The position numbers were made by a program, and so were the translations under genes. Shown in pieces: positions 6,465 to 13,885 of a stretch of DNA of 14,187 bases. The notes under the pieces are model-generated. The model worked only from the letters and a program-made list of their open reading frames with translations, was not told the DNA's origin and made no database searches. The number at the start of each line of letters is the position of its first letter. The first letter of the stretch is position 1. Source of the stretch: a bacterium (GTDB lineage Bacteria > Blakebacterota > Blakebacteria > Blakebacterales > Blakebacteraceae); the NCBI GenBank assembly GCA_025774205.1, contig JALGWK010000013.1, positions 1 through 14,187 on the forward strand, given 5' to 3'.

Positions 6465-9400
6465 ATGCGGGCTTCCGGAAACAACTCCAGTGATCGTGTC
6501 CCCGAGAGCCTGCGGGCGCTGGCAGCAGACCTCTCGGGAGATATATCCGGAGAAGTCCGGTTCGATGAGTGGACCCGGATGCTCTACTCGACCGACGCGA
6601 GCATCTTCCAGATCATGCCTCTCGGCGTCGTTTTCCCGAAAAACGAAGAGGAAGTCATCGCCGTTGTGGAACGGTGCGCCGGGTACGGCCTCCCGGTCCT
6701 GCCGCGCGGGGGCGGCACATCCCTTGCCGGACAGACCGTCAATGAGGCGGTCGTCCTCGACCTCAACCGGCACCTGGGCGCCATCACCCGGTTCCATCCC
6801 GAATCGGGATCGATCACGGCTCAGCCGGGGATATACCTCGATCATCTGAATACCGCGGTGGCCGGATCGAACCTCATGTTCGGCCCCGATCCCGCGAGCG
6901 GCAACCGGGCCACGATCGGCGGGGTGCTGGGAAACAACGGCACCGGTTCCCACTCAATCCTCTACGGTATGTCGGGTGACCACCTCAAGCGGGTCCGGAC
7001 GGTCCTGGCTGACGGCAGCCGGGCAGTCTTCGAGAGCGTCTCCTGGGAGGAGGCCCACCGGCGGGCCGGTCTGGCCCCTCCCGGGGATATCGAGGGGAGC
7101 GAGGGAGGCGTGAAAGCCGCGCCGCCGCCGGTATCGCTGGAGATGGCCATCTACCGGGAGATCGTGAAGATCGTCAGGGACCGGCAGCCGGTCATCGAGG
7201 CCGGATTCTCGAAGCACTGGCGCCGGGTCGGGGGGTACGACCTGAAGGGTTTCAGGCCGGGACGCCCGATCAACCTGGCGCGGCTCATGGCGGGCAGCGA
7301 GGGCACCCTCGGGATCATGGTCGAACTCGAACTGGGGTTGGTGGAGAAGCCGCCAGGCACGAGTCTGGCGGTGCTCGCCTACGATTCCCTGCTCAGCGCG
7401 CTCGGCACTGTCCCGGCGCTCCTCGCCGGATCGCCGTCGGCGGTTGAACTGATGGATTCGATGCTGCTTGGTCTCACCCGACTGCAGCCGGAGTACGCCC
7501 GCCGGATGACCTTCGTGGAAGGTGAACCGGAAGCGCTTTTCATGGTGGAGGTTTACGGCGAGAGCGAGGGGGAGCGGGAATCGCATCTGGAACTGCTGAT
7601 AGCAGCCGCCAGGGAGGCGGCCGATGGACCGGTCGGCGCCCGCATCCTCCATGATCCCGCCGCCCAGGCCAATGTCTGGTCGGTTCGGAAAGCCGGGCTC
7701 GGGCTGGTGATGAGCAAGCGGGGAGACCTGAAACCACTCCCCTTCATTGAGGACACCGCGGTGCTCCCGGAGAACCTGCGCGACTATATCGGGGAAGTCC
7801 TGCGGGTCCTGAGGGACCATGACGCCCCCGCGACGTTCTACGCTCACGCCTCAGCGGGTTGTCTGCACATTCGTCCGGTTGTGAACCTGAAGGAAGGGGC
7901 CGGCATCGCGAAGATGGCCTCCATCTCCGAGGCGGTCTCCGACCTCGTACTCAAGTACGGTGGAGTGATGTCAGGCGAACACGGAGACGGGATACTGAGG
8001 AGCGCTCTCAGTCCGAAGATCCATGGCGAGGACCTCCACGCTCTTTTCGAACGGGTGAAGGATACCTTCGACCCGGAAGGGATCATGAACCCCGGCCGGA
8101 TCGTGCGGGGACCGTCACTCACGGAATCTCTCCGGTATGGTGAGGAGTACTCCACGATCCCGGTCACGACCTGGTTCGATTTCACCGCCGATGGAGGCTT
8201 CGCCCGCGCCGTCGAGATGTGCAACGGTTCGGGAGAGTGCCGGAAACTGGACTCCGGGACGATGTGCCCATCCTTCATGGCCACCCGGGATGAGGAACAC
8301 TCGACCCGGGGACGCGGGAATGCCCTCCGGGCCGTCCTCTCCGGTCGGATCGAGAGCGCCGGCCTCCTCGATGAGCGTCTCTACCAGACCCTCGATCTCT
8401 GCCTGGAGTGCAAGGCGTGCACGACCGAATGCCCCAGCACGGTCGACATGACCCGCCTGAAGACCGAATTCCTGGCCCACTGGCACCGGGAGCACGGTGT
8501 CCCGCTGCGGACCAGGATGATCGGCGGGATCGACCGACTCAACCGGCTCGGTTCGGCTACCGCCCCGTTCAGCAACTGGATCGTCGGCTCCCTGCCGGCG
8601 CGATGGCTGCTCGATCGCCTGGTTGGACTGGAAGCGCGGCGCTCGCTGCCCCGGTTCCACCGGCAGACACTGGAGAAGCGCTTCCGACGTGAACCTCACC
8701 GGTCCGACTCTGCCACCGATGGCAGACCGGAACGCGGGACGGTCCTGCTGCTCCCGGACGGTTTCACGAACTACACTGAGCCGGAGATCGGCATGGACGC
8801 CGTCCGGCTCCTCCGCGGACTTGGCTGGCGGGTCGAGCTCCTGCCGTTGCCGGGAGGGACCTGCGGGCGGGCGCCGCTCTCAAAGGGACTGCTTGACCGG
8901 GCCGTCGCGGCGATCCGCACCAATCTCGAGGCCTGGGCACCCCTGATCGAAGGTGGTTATCCCATTCTCGGCGTGGAACCCTCCTCCCTTCTTTCACTGA
9001 GGGATGAGTACCCGGCCCTGGTACCCGGAGAGGTGGCAGAACGGGTGGCGGCATCGGCCCGGCTCATCGAAGAATGGCTCGTGGAACAGGAGGGGGAACT
9101 TGGTCCCGCCCTCCAGTTCCGGACCCCGCGTGATCACGACGAGGCCCGTCTGCTGGTCCATGGGCACTGTCATCAGAAGGCGCTGGCGGGCAGCGACCCG
9201 CTCATGCGGGCGCTCGGGTGGCTTCCGGGTACCGAAGTAGAAGAGATCGACGCCGGCTGCTGCGGCATGGCCGGCTCGTTCGGTTATGAGAAGGAGCATT
9301 ACGATCTTTCAATGAAGATCGGCGGGGAACGCCTCTTCCCGGCGATTGAGGCTCTGCACGGGCGGGGGACGATTCTTGCGCCCGGAACCTCCTGTCGGCA

Positions 9401-9527
9401 TCACATAGCTGACGCGACCGGGCGAAAAGCGCTGCATCCGGTGGAAGTTCTCGCCGCGCGGTTGATACACTCCAGTAGTGGTGCCCCGACCAGGGGCACC
9501 CGATCAACGAAAGGGCAGAGCGGGTGA
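6465..9527 (+). CDS. ydiJ: YdiJ-like FAD/Fe-S D-2-hydroxyacid dehydrogenase (probable D-2-hydroxyglutarate dehydrogenase)
   Basis: The product is 1020 residues, about the length of E. coli YdiJ. A single chain combines a GlcD-type FAD domain, Fe-S motifs and a GlpC-like C-terminal part. The FAD-binding (PCMH) motif PRGGGTSLAGQT is at 80-91. The FAD-oxidase C-terminal domain carries HASAGCLHIRP at 461-471 and SGEHGDG at 503-509. The first Cys cluster is Cys586, Cys592 and Cys601, and a typical 4Fe-4S motif is Cys646-649-652-656. The C-terminal half has two heterodisulfide-reductase-like segments: GGTCGR around 797-802, where the usual CCG has lost its first Cys (Thr799), and an intact GCCGMAGSFG with Cys932/933. 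Cys902 lies in HGHCHQ. It probably oxidises D-2-hydroxyglutarate or D-lactate in the cytoplasm, passing electrons through FAD and Fe-S to an acceptor. Its stop overlaps the next start by 4 bp. Confidence 0.88.
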   Translation: MRASGNNSSDRVPESLRALAADLSGDISGEVRFDEWTRMLYSTDASIFQIMPLGVVFPKNEEEVIAVVERCAGYGLPVLPRGGGTSLAGQTVNEAVVLDLNRHLGAITRFHPESGSITAQPGIYLDHLNTAVAGSNLMFGPDPASGNRATIGGVLGNNGTGSHSILYGMSGDHLKRVRTVLADGSRAVFESVSWEEAHRRAGLAPPGDIEGSEGGVKAAPPPVSLEMAIYREIVKIVRDRQPVIEAGFSKHWRRVGGYDLKGFRPGRPINLARLMAGSEGTLGIMVELELGLVEKPPGTSLAVLAYDSLLSALGTVPALLAGSPSAVELMDSMLLGLTRLQPEYARRMTFVEGEPEALFMVEVYGESEGERESHLELLIAAAREAADGPVGARILHDPAAQANVWSVRKAGLGLVMSKRGDLKPLPFIEDTAVLPENLRDYIGEVLRVLRDHDAPATFYAHASAGCLHIRPVVNLKEGAGIAKMASISEAVSDLVLKYGGVMSGEHGDGILRSALSPKIHGEDLHALFERVKDTFDPEGIMNPGRIVRGPSLTESLRYGEEYSTIPVTTWFDFTADGGFARAVEMCNGSGECRKLDSGTMCPSFMATRDEEHSTRGRGNALRAVLSGRIESAGLLDERLYQTLDLCLECKACTTECPSTVDMTRLKTEFLAHWHREHGVPLRTRMIGGIDRLNRLGSATAPFSNWIVGSLPARWLLDRLVGLEARRSLPRFHRQTLEKRFRREPHRSDSATDGRPERGTVLLLPDGFTNYTEPEIGMDAVRLLRGLGWRVELLPLPGGTCGRAPLSKGLLDRAVAAIRTNLEAWAPLIEGGYPILGVEPSSLLSLRDEYPALVPGEVAERVAASARLIEEWLVEQEGELGPALQFRTPRDHDEARLLVHGHCHQKALAGSDPLMRALGWLPGTEVEEIDAGCCGMAGSFGYEKEHYDLSMKIGGERLFPAIEALHGRGTILAPGTSCRHHIADATGRKALHPVEVLAARLIHSSSGAPTRGTRSTKGQSG
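9481..9499 (+). other. Perfect GC-rich hairpin inside the 3' end of the dehydrogenase gene
   Basis: GTGCCCC (9481-9487), loop GACCA, GGGGCAC (9493-9499) form a perfect 7-bp stem. It lies in codons of the disordered C-terminal tail, ending 24 bases before the GTG start of the next gene. It may slow the ribosome or limit expression of the downstream gene. No T-run follows. Confidence 0.4.
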
Positions 9528-10702
9528 AGGCGCGTCCCGGTACTCCGATACTTCTGTTGCTGTTGACCATACTGATCACCGACCAGTCGAGGATCCAGGC
9601 TCAGGGGGGAGCCGGGGGGGAAGGGGCACAGGGAACCGCCGCCTATTCGGTGGCAACCCTGGCACCCTGGGATGTGACCGTGCCTCCGATCGTTCTGGAG
9701 AACGACCTGCTCCACGCCCTGCTGGTGGAACTCGCCGAAGGTTCGAGCCCGGCCCAGCTCCGGCGGGAACTCGGACTCGACACCGATGAGCTCGAGCAGC
9801 TCTTCCGGCTGATCGAATCCGAGGGTCTCGGACAACAGACCGCCGGCGGTGGCTGGGTACCCCTCTCCCTGGCTCTCACCGAGGACGGAGTGGAGCGCCT
9901 CACGGTGCTCTCCGAACGGCTCGCTCCCATCATCGCTGATTCGGTCGAAGCCCGCTGGAGTGAGATCGACTCGCTGGTCTCACGCCTGCCGGTGACCGGA
10001 CAGCTGCCGCTGGAGCAGACCGGATTCATCCTGCTCGGGGATTACCTGCTCGGTCTCTTCCAGTACGAGGCCCTGTGGGCGGCCGGACTCGGACCGACCC
10101 ATCGTCGCTATGCCTACCGTGTCTATCGGATGGATCCGGTCCTGGCCCCGCCCGGTCATCATGTCACCAGTCTCGGGTCGAGCGGTTGGCAGCTGGTGAA
10201 TTACTCGTCGGTCAGGTCGTTCTACGGCTTTTCTGCGCTCCTCGATCCCGAAGCTCCATTACGGACCGCTCTGCTTGGTGACGCCTCGCAGCAGGAGGCC
10301 GAGGAGATGGTCCTCGAGCTCGTGAACGCGTATCGGTTGTGGTACCTGATGGACGCGCCGCCCGACCGGGTCACCCGGCAGATACTCGGTCAGCTGGAGG
10401 TCGTGGATGATGAGGGACGGCTCAGGGTCCCCCTCATCTCGACCGACGATATCGCTCCAATGAGATCTATCGCCCTGGATATCGGGGAGGGGCTCTGGCC
10501 CCACCTGGTAGATTCCCTGCCTGAGATCGCCGCCATCGCCGGAGAGATCGGCTACGGCGATCCGGGCATGCTGGGTGAGATCACCCTGGCAGTCTGGGAG
10601 ATGGCGGCTCATGAAGCGGTGCATCTGCTGATCGAACGTGGTATGGTTCTGCCGTCGCCCTCCTTCCGGGGTCAGGCGCTGCTGGTTCGATCGATCCGAT
10701 GA
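9524..10702 (+). CDS. Unrecognised exported protein with winged-helix-like region and C-terminal HExxH motif
   Basis: The product is 392 residues from a GTG start whose bases overlap the dehydrogenase stop (GTGA, 9524-9527), so translation is probably coupled. The N-terminus (ILLLLLTILI, about 9-18) is a signal peptide with cleavage around IQAQ (24-27). Residues about 57-135 look like a winged-helix fold: a helix, a helix-turn-helix (SPAQLRRELGLDTDELEQLFRLIE), a Gly-rich beta-wing (TAGGGWVPLSLALTE) and a helix. That is normally cytoplasmic DNA binding, which is odd for an exported protein. The rest is helix-rich with several Trp and Tyr. His363-Glu364-Ala-Val-His367 (HEAVH) is an HExxH zinc-protease-type motif, but only about 25 residues follow and no obvious third metal ligand is visible. 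I do not assign a function. It is either an exported protein of unknown class or a weak zincin-like protein. Confidence 0.7.
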   Translation: MKARPGTPILLLLLTILITDQSRIQAQGGAGGEGAQGTAAYSVATLAPWDVTVPPIVLENDLLHALLVELAEGSSPAQLRRELGLDTDELEQLFRLIESEGLGQQTAGGGWVPLSLALTEDGVERLTVLSERLAPIIADSVEARWSEIDSLVSRLPVTGQLPLEQTGFILLGDYLLGLFQYEALWAAGLGPTHRRYAYRVYRMDPVLAPPGHHVTSLGSSGWQLVNYSSVRSFYGFSALLDPEAPLRTALLGDASQQEAEEMVLELVNAYRLWYLMDAPPDRVTRQILGQLEVVDDEGRLRVPLISTDDIAPMRSIALDIGEGLWPHLVDSLPEIAAIAGEIGYGDPGMLGEITLAVWEMAAHEAVHLLIERGMVLPSPSFRGQALLVRSIR

Positions 10703-10713
10703 TCATTATTCAT

Positions 10714-10722
10714 GGGGAGAGG
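10714..10722 (+). promoter_or_regulatory. Ribosome binding site that sets the M24 peptidase start
   Basis: GGGGAGAGG precedes ATG 10730 by 7 bases. The upstream ATG at 10712 overlaps this site, so 10730 is preferred. It also places the twin-arginine motif near the N-terminus, as expected. Confidence 0.65.
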
Positions 10723-10729
10723 TTCAGGT

Positions 10730-12049
10730 ATGGGTGTTGACAGACGCAGGTTCATAGCTTCTTCGGTTCCCGCGGCGGGCGCCGCAGCCCTTGGACTCCC
10801 CGGCGCGATCGCGTTCCCTCCGGGATCGACCGATACGACAACTGCCGACGCGCTCCAGCAGCAGGGCGACCTGCCGGGACCGATCGCCGCCCTGGAATCG
10901 ATGGCAGGTTCGGAACCCCCCCACATAGTTGATGATGAACGATCGGGCCGTATCTCCAGAGCCCAGCGACTGATGGGCGAGAATGGCCTCGATGGGGTCG
11001 TGATGCTCGGCGGCACCTCGATGCTCTACTACGCGGACATGAGCTGGGGGCGGAGTGAACGCACCTTCGTGCTCCTCATCCCCCGGGAGGGCCCGCCGGG
11101 CTGGATCTGTCCGGCGTTCGAGCGGGAACGGGCCGCTCTCGGTATCCGGTTCGGGGATGACATCCGGACGTGGGAGGAACATGAGAGCCCCTACGCGCTG
11201 ATCGCTTCACTCCTCGACGATCGGGGCATCAGGACCGGGCGGATCGGTCTGGAGGAAACCACCCGCTATCATGTGGTCAAGGGTCTGACCGAGGACGCTC
11301 CCGCTCTGGAAGTAACCTCGGCCGATCCCGTCACCGTCGGGTGCCGGGCAGTGAAGAGTACTGCCGAGATCGCGCTGCAGCGGCATGCCAACCAGGTAAC
11401 GATCACCGCGCTGGAGGCGACGTTCGCTACACTGAGAGAGGGAATGACCCAGCGGGAGTTCAGCGGCCTGCTGTCAACGGCGTACAACCGACTCGGCTAC
11501 AGCGGTGGCGGGCTGGCGCTCTTCGGTGAGAACTCCGCCTATCCTCACGGTACGAGCCGGGAGGAGACTATCAGGGAGGGCACGGTGGTGCTCTGTGACA
11601 GCGGGACCACGGTCGGCGGGTACCGTTCCGATATCACCCGAACGGCCATATTCGGTGAACCCTCGGTGGACCAGAGGCGGGTCTGGACCCTGGTCAAGGA
11701 TGCCCAGTCAGCGGCGCTGGAAGCCGCGCGACCGGGAGCTGAGGCGGGCAGTGTGGATCAGGCCGCACGGGCAGTGATCGACCGCGGCGGATACGGACCA
11801 GGCTATCGCTACTTCACCCATCGTCTCGGCCATGGAATCGGTATGGATGGCCATGAAGGGCACTATCTCGTGGAGGGGAACCGGACGATTCTCGAACCGG
11901 GCATGACCTTCAGCAACGAGCCGGGAATCTATATCTACGGTTCCTTCGGGGTCAGACTCGAGGACATCATGCTGATCACTGAAGATGGGGCTGAACTCTA
12001 TACGGGACAGGCGGGTACCCCGACCGATCCGTTTGCCGGAGACAACTGA
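10730..12049 (+). CDS. Tat-exported M24 family Xaa-Pro dipeptidase/aminopeptidase
   Basis: The product is 439 residues. It begins MGVDRRRFIASS, a twin-arginine export signal (Arg5-Arg6-x-Phe8), followed by an Ala/Gly-rich hydrophobic run, so it should be folded with its metals in the cytoplasm before export. Residues about 72-205 form a creatinase-type N-terminal domain (GLDGVVMLGGTSMLYYADM). The C-terminal pita-bread domain has all five metal ligands: Asp290 in CDSGTT, Asp301 in RSDITRT, His368 in LGHGIGMDGHE, Glu397 in SNEPGIYI and Glu411 in RLEDIM. In this family two divalent metals cleave the peptide bond before or after proline. The closest description is a Pepq/AmpP-like Xaa-Pro peptidase. 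It lies 27 bases after the previous gene and is probably read with it. The next gene converges on it from the other strand. Confidence 0.9.
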   Translation: MGVDRRRFIASSVPAAGAAALGLPGAIAFPPGSTDTTTADALQQQGDLPGPIAALESMAGSEPPHIVDDERSGRISRAQRLMGENGLDGVVMLGGTSMLYYADMSWGRSERTFVLLIPREGPPGWICPAFERERAALGIRFGDDIRTWEEHESPYALIASLLDDRGIRTGRIGLEETTRYHVVKGLTEDAPALEVTSADPVTVGCRAVKSTAEIALQRHANQVTITALEATFATLREGMTQREFSGLLSTAYNRLGYSGGGLALFGENSAYPHGTSREETIREGTVVLCDSGTTVGGYRSDITRTAIFGEPSVDQRRVWTLVKDAQSAALEAARPGAEAGSVDQAARAVIDRGGYGPGYRYFTHRLGHGIGMDGHEGHYLVEGNRTILEPGMTFSNEPGIYIYGSFGVRLEDIMLITEDGAELYTGQAGTPTDPFAGDN

Positions 12050-12079
12050 CTCCTGTAGGTGATCGGACGCCGCGGGCGA

Positions 12080-12826
12080 TTACCCGGTCCCGGTCTCCGT
12101 CCCGGTCTTCCCGCCCCGTTTCCCGAGCAGGAAGATACCCCAGATGATGAGCAGGGCCGGCCACCAGGTACCCAGGAAATCCATCATCTCCCACCAGATA
12201 TCATGGAACATGTTGGCTTCCACCGCGATCCCCCACAGGGCGATGATCACGAGAATGCCGCCGGGCCAGAGTGGCCATGTACTGCTCTGGTTCCAGGTGA
12301 AACGGTCAACCAGCCAGATCGCCATGAAACCCATGCCGAGCAGGAGTGGTATCTCGAAGCCGAACAGGTGGAATACGCGCGCATCCTCGATCATGACGCC
12401 GATACCGAGGAAGATGAGGATCATGGCCGGGATGAGGAGGCCGTAACGGCGATTGGAGAAATACCCGGCCAGGAAGGCGCCCCCGAGGGCGCTCAGGAAG
12501 AGCCCCCCACTGATATGAAAGAGGTTGCCGACCAGGAGCAGGGCTCCCAGCGTGATCAACAGCCAGCCGGTCATCGGCCGTCCCGGCTGTTCGATCATCT
12601 CATCATCGGTCTGGATCGGTTCCGGTTCTGGTACGATCGGCTCCGGTTCTGGTGCGACCGGCTCCGGGTCTGGTACGACCGGCTCCGAATCTGGTGAGGC
12701 CGGTTCCGGGTCTGGTACGACCGGCTCCGAATCTGGTGAGGCCGGTTCCGGGTCTGGTGCAACCGGTTCCGGGTCTGGTGGAAATTCCGCACCGCCGAGA
12801 CTGCCGTCGATCGGTCCTTCGGTCAT
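12080..12826 (-). CDS. LiaF/DUF5668-like membrane protein with N-terminal Pro/acidic repeat
   Basis: The product is 248 residues. Residues 17-72 are eight copies of a 7-residue repeat of the type PDPEPVA / PDSEPVV / PEPEPIV, an extended acidic, Pro-rich arm. Six likely membrane segments follow: about 85-103, 106-123, 128-146, 152-173, 184-202 and 217-234, then a short Lys/Gly/Thr tail. The last helix pattern (WWPALLIIWGIFLL) is that of the DUF5668/LiaF-type membrane region. Relatives such as LiaF sense envelope stress or regulate two-component systems, but this protein lacks the usual LiaF C-terminal soluble domain, so that role is uncertain. ATG 12826 was chosen because the minus strand has an AGGAGAGGA Shine-Dalgarno at 12831-12839. 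A longer frame continues upstream to 13504, but its extra residues run antisense through hpnC and are rejected. It ends 30 bases from the M24 stop, converging with it. Confidence 0.8.
   Translation of the reverse strand: MTEGPIDGSLGGAEFPPDPEPVAPDPEPASPDSEPVVPDPEPASPDSEPVVPDPEPVAPEPEPIVPEPEPIQTDDEMIEQPGRPMTGWLLITLGALLLVGNLFHISGGLFLSALGGAFLAGYFSNRRYGLLIPAMILIFLGIGVMIEDARVFHLFGFEIPLLLGMGFMAIWLVDRFTWNQSSTWPLWPGGILVIIALWGIAVEANMFHDIWWEMMDFLGTWWPALLIIWGIFLLGKRGGKTGTETGTG
12611..12778. repeat. 21-bp tandem repeats coding the Pro/acidic arm
   Basis: Eight imperfect 21-base units encode residues 17-72 of the membrane protein at 12080-12826, one heptapeptide per unit. Two units together (about 42 bases, coding ASPDSEPVVPDPEP) are repeated almost exactly, which suggests recent duplication. 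Such arrays change copy number by slipped-strand mispairing, in whole units that keep the frame. Confidence 0.75.
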
Positions 12827-12830
12827 CTGA

Positions 12831-12839
12831 TCCTCTCCT
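12831..12839 (-). promoter_or_regulatory. Ribosome binding site that sets the membrane-protein start
   Basis: The minus strand reads AGGAGAGGA, with the AGGAG core 8 bases before ATG 12826. It places the start just before the repeat arm and rules out both the long antisense extension and an internal start at Met85. Confidence 0.7.
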
Positions 12840-12901
12840 GCTGGAACGACTGAGCAATTCCATTTGAAATACGGAACCTGCTCCACTCGTAACCCTGACT
12901 C

Positions 12902-12907
12902 TATATA
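12902..12907. promoter_or_regulatory. TATATA box in the divergent region between the membrane protein and hpnC
   Basis: TATATA (12902-12907) is the most AT-rich point in the 174-base gap between the two divergent starts and reads the same on both strands. It could be the -10 of either gene. No good -35 is seen at standard spacing on either strand, so this is weak. Confidence 0.2.
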
Positions 12908-12949
12908 CCCTGCCGGGCGACGGTGGGTTTCGACAATCCGGTACGCAGA

Positions 12950-12964
12950 GCAATCCTCGATTGC
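12950..12964. promoter_or_regulatory. Palindrome upstream of hpnC, possible operator
   Basis: GCAATC-CTC-GATTGC is a perfect 6-bp dyad around a 3-base centre, starting 51 bases before the hpnC start. A second copy of its flank (GAGCAAT, 12852-12858 and 12948-12954) lies near the membrane-protein start. A dimeric regulator could control both divergent genes. Confidence 0.35.
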
Positions 12965-13000
12965 ATAGCACGACTCAAGAGCCGAGAATGAGCGGTAACC

Positions 13001-13885
13001 ATGAGTCCCAATGAGTCCGACATCGAGCGCGCCTACGCGGAGTGCCGGGCCCTGACGCGGCGGCATTACGAGAACTTCCCCATCGCATCCGTCCTTCTGC
13101 CCCGTCACGTCCGCCGGCATATGTACGCCCTCTACGGGTTCGCCCGTGGTGTGGATGATATCGGTGATGAATTCGATGGTGACCGGCTGGCCAGGCTCGA
13201 CTGGTGGGAAGCCCACCTGATGGCTGCCTTCGATCGGGACGAAGCCCCGCCGGGTGTGGTTCCGGCCGCCTTCCTCGCGATCGGGCGGTCGCGGTCGGAA
13301 CTCGATCTTCCTCTCGAGCCCTTCCTCAGGCTCATCGAAGCGAACCGTCGCGACCAGCGGATCCAGCGGTATGCCACCTGGGAGGAGCTGCTCGACTACT
13401 GTACCTGTTCCGCCGATCCGGTTGGCCGGCTGGTGCTGGCGGTGTTCGGCTACCGGGACGAGTCGCTCCATCCCTTCAGTGACGCGATCTGTACGGCTCT
13501 CCAACTGACCAATTTCTGGCAGGATGTAAGCCGGGACCTCGCCATGGGGAGGATCTACCTGCCCCGTGAGGATATGCGGAACTTCCAGGTATCGGAGGAG
13601 GATCTCGGACGGGATATCGCCACCGACGGATTCAGGGATCTGCTCCGGTCCGAGATGGAGAGGACCAGGGACCTCTTCCTCCGCGGCAGACCACTCATCA
13701 GCCTGGTCTCGGGACGGTTCAGGGTCGAACTGGCCCTTTTCTCCCGGGGTGGAGAGTCGATCCTCGACGCGATCGAGGCGGGTGGCTGGGACGTCCTGGG
13801 TAAGCGTCCGGTAGTGACACCGCTGAAGAAAGGATCACTGATCCTCACGACCCTCCTCCGCCATTTCACTGGCAGATTGTCATGA
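13001..13885 (+). CDS. hpnC: Hydroxysqualene synthase HpnC
   Basis: The product is 294 residues, the usual length for HpnC. In hopanoid-making bacteria HpnC converts presqualene diphosphate to hydroxysqualene, the second of three steps (HpnD, HpnC, HpnE) that replace single-enzyme squalene synthase. The squalene/phytoene-synthase fold motifs are present: the first Asp-rich motif RGVDDIGDE with Asp52, Asp53, Asp56 and Glu57, and the second LTNFWQDVSRD with Asp175 and Asp179, which hold the Mg ions and diphosphate. The N-terminal HYENFPIASVLLPRHVR stretch is typical of HpnC rather than HpnD. There is no signal peptide; it works at the inner face of the membrane. Its TGA overlaps the ATG of hpnD by 4 bp (13882-13885), so the two are co-translated. 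The Shine-Dalgarno before 13001 is weak. Confidence 0.9.
   Translation: MSPNESDIERAYAECRALTRRHYENFPIASVLLPRHVRRHMYALYGFARGVDDIGDEFDGDRLARLDWWEAHLMAAFDRDEAPPGVVPAAFLAIGRSRSELDLPLEPFLRLIEANRRDQRIQRYATWEELLDYCTCSADPVGRLVLAVFGYRDESLHPFSDAICTALQLTNFWQDVSRDLAMGRIYLPREDMRNFQVSEEDLGRDIATDGFRDLLRSEMERTRDLFLRGRPLISLVSGRFRVELALFSRGGESILDAIEAGGWDVLGKRPVVTPLKKGSLILTTLLRHFTGRLS

Noticed and set aside
12068-12078. Intrinsic terminator between the M24 and membrane-protein genes
   Set aside because: Only CGCC-GCG-GGCG, a 4-bp stem, and no T-run on either strand.
12611-12778. CRISPR-like array of regular short repeats
   Set aside because: The units abut with no spacers and are in frame in a protein with a clear heptapeptide pattern, so they are coding tandem repeats.
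12827-13504. N-terminal extension of the membrane protein into hpnC on the minus strand
   Set aside because: The extra residues look like a random translation of the hpnC antisense strand, and a good ribosome binding site marks ATG 12826.
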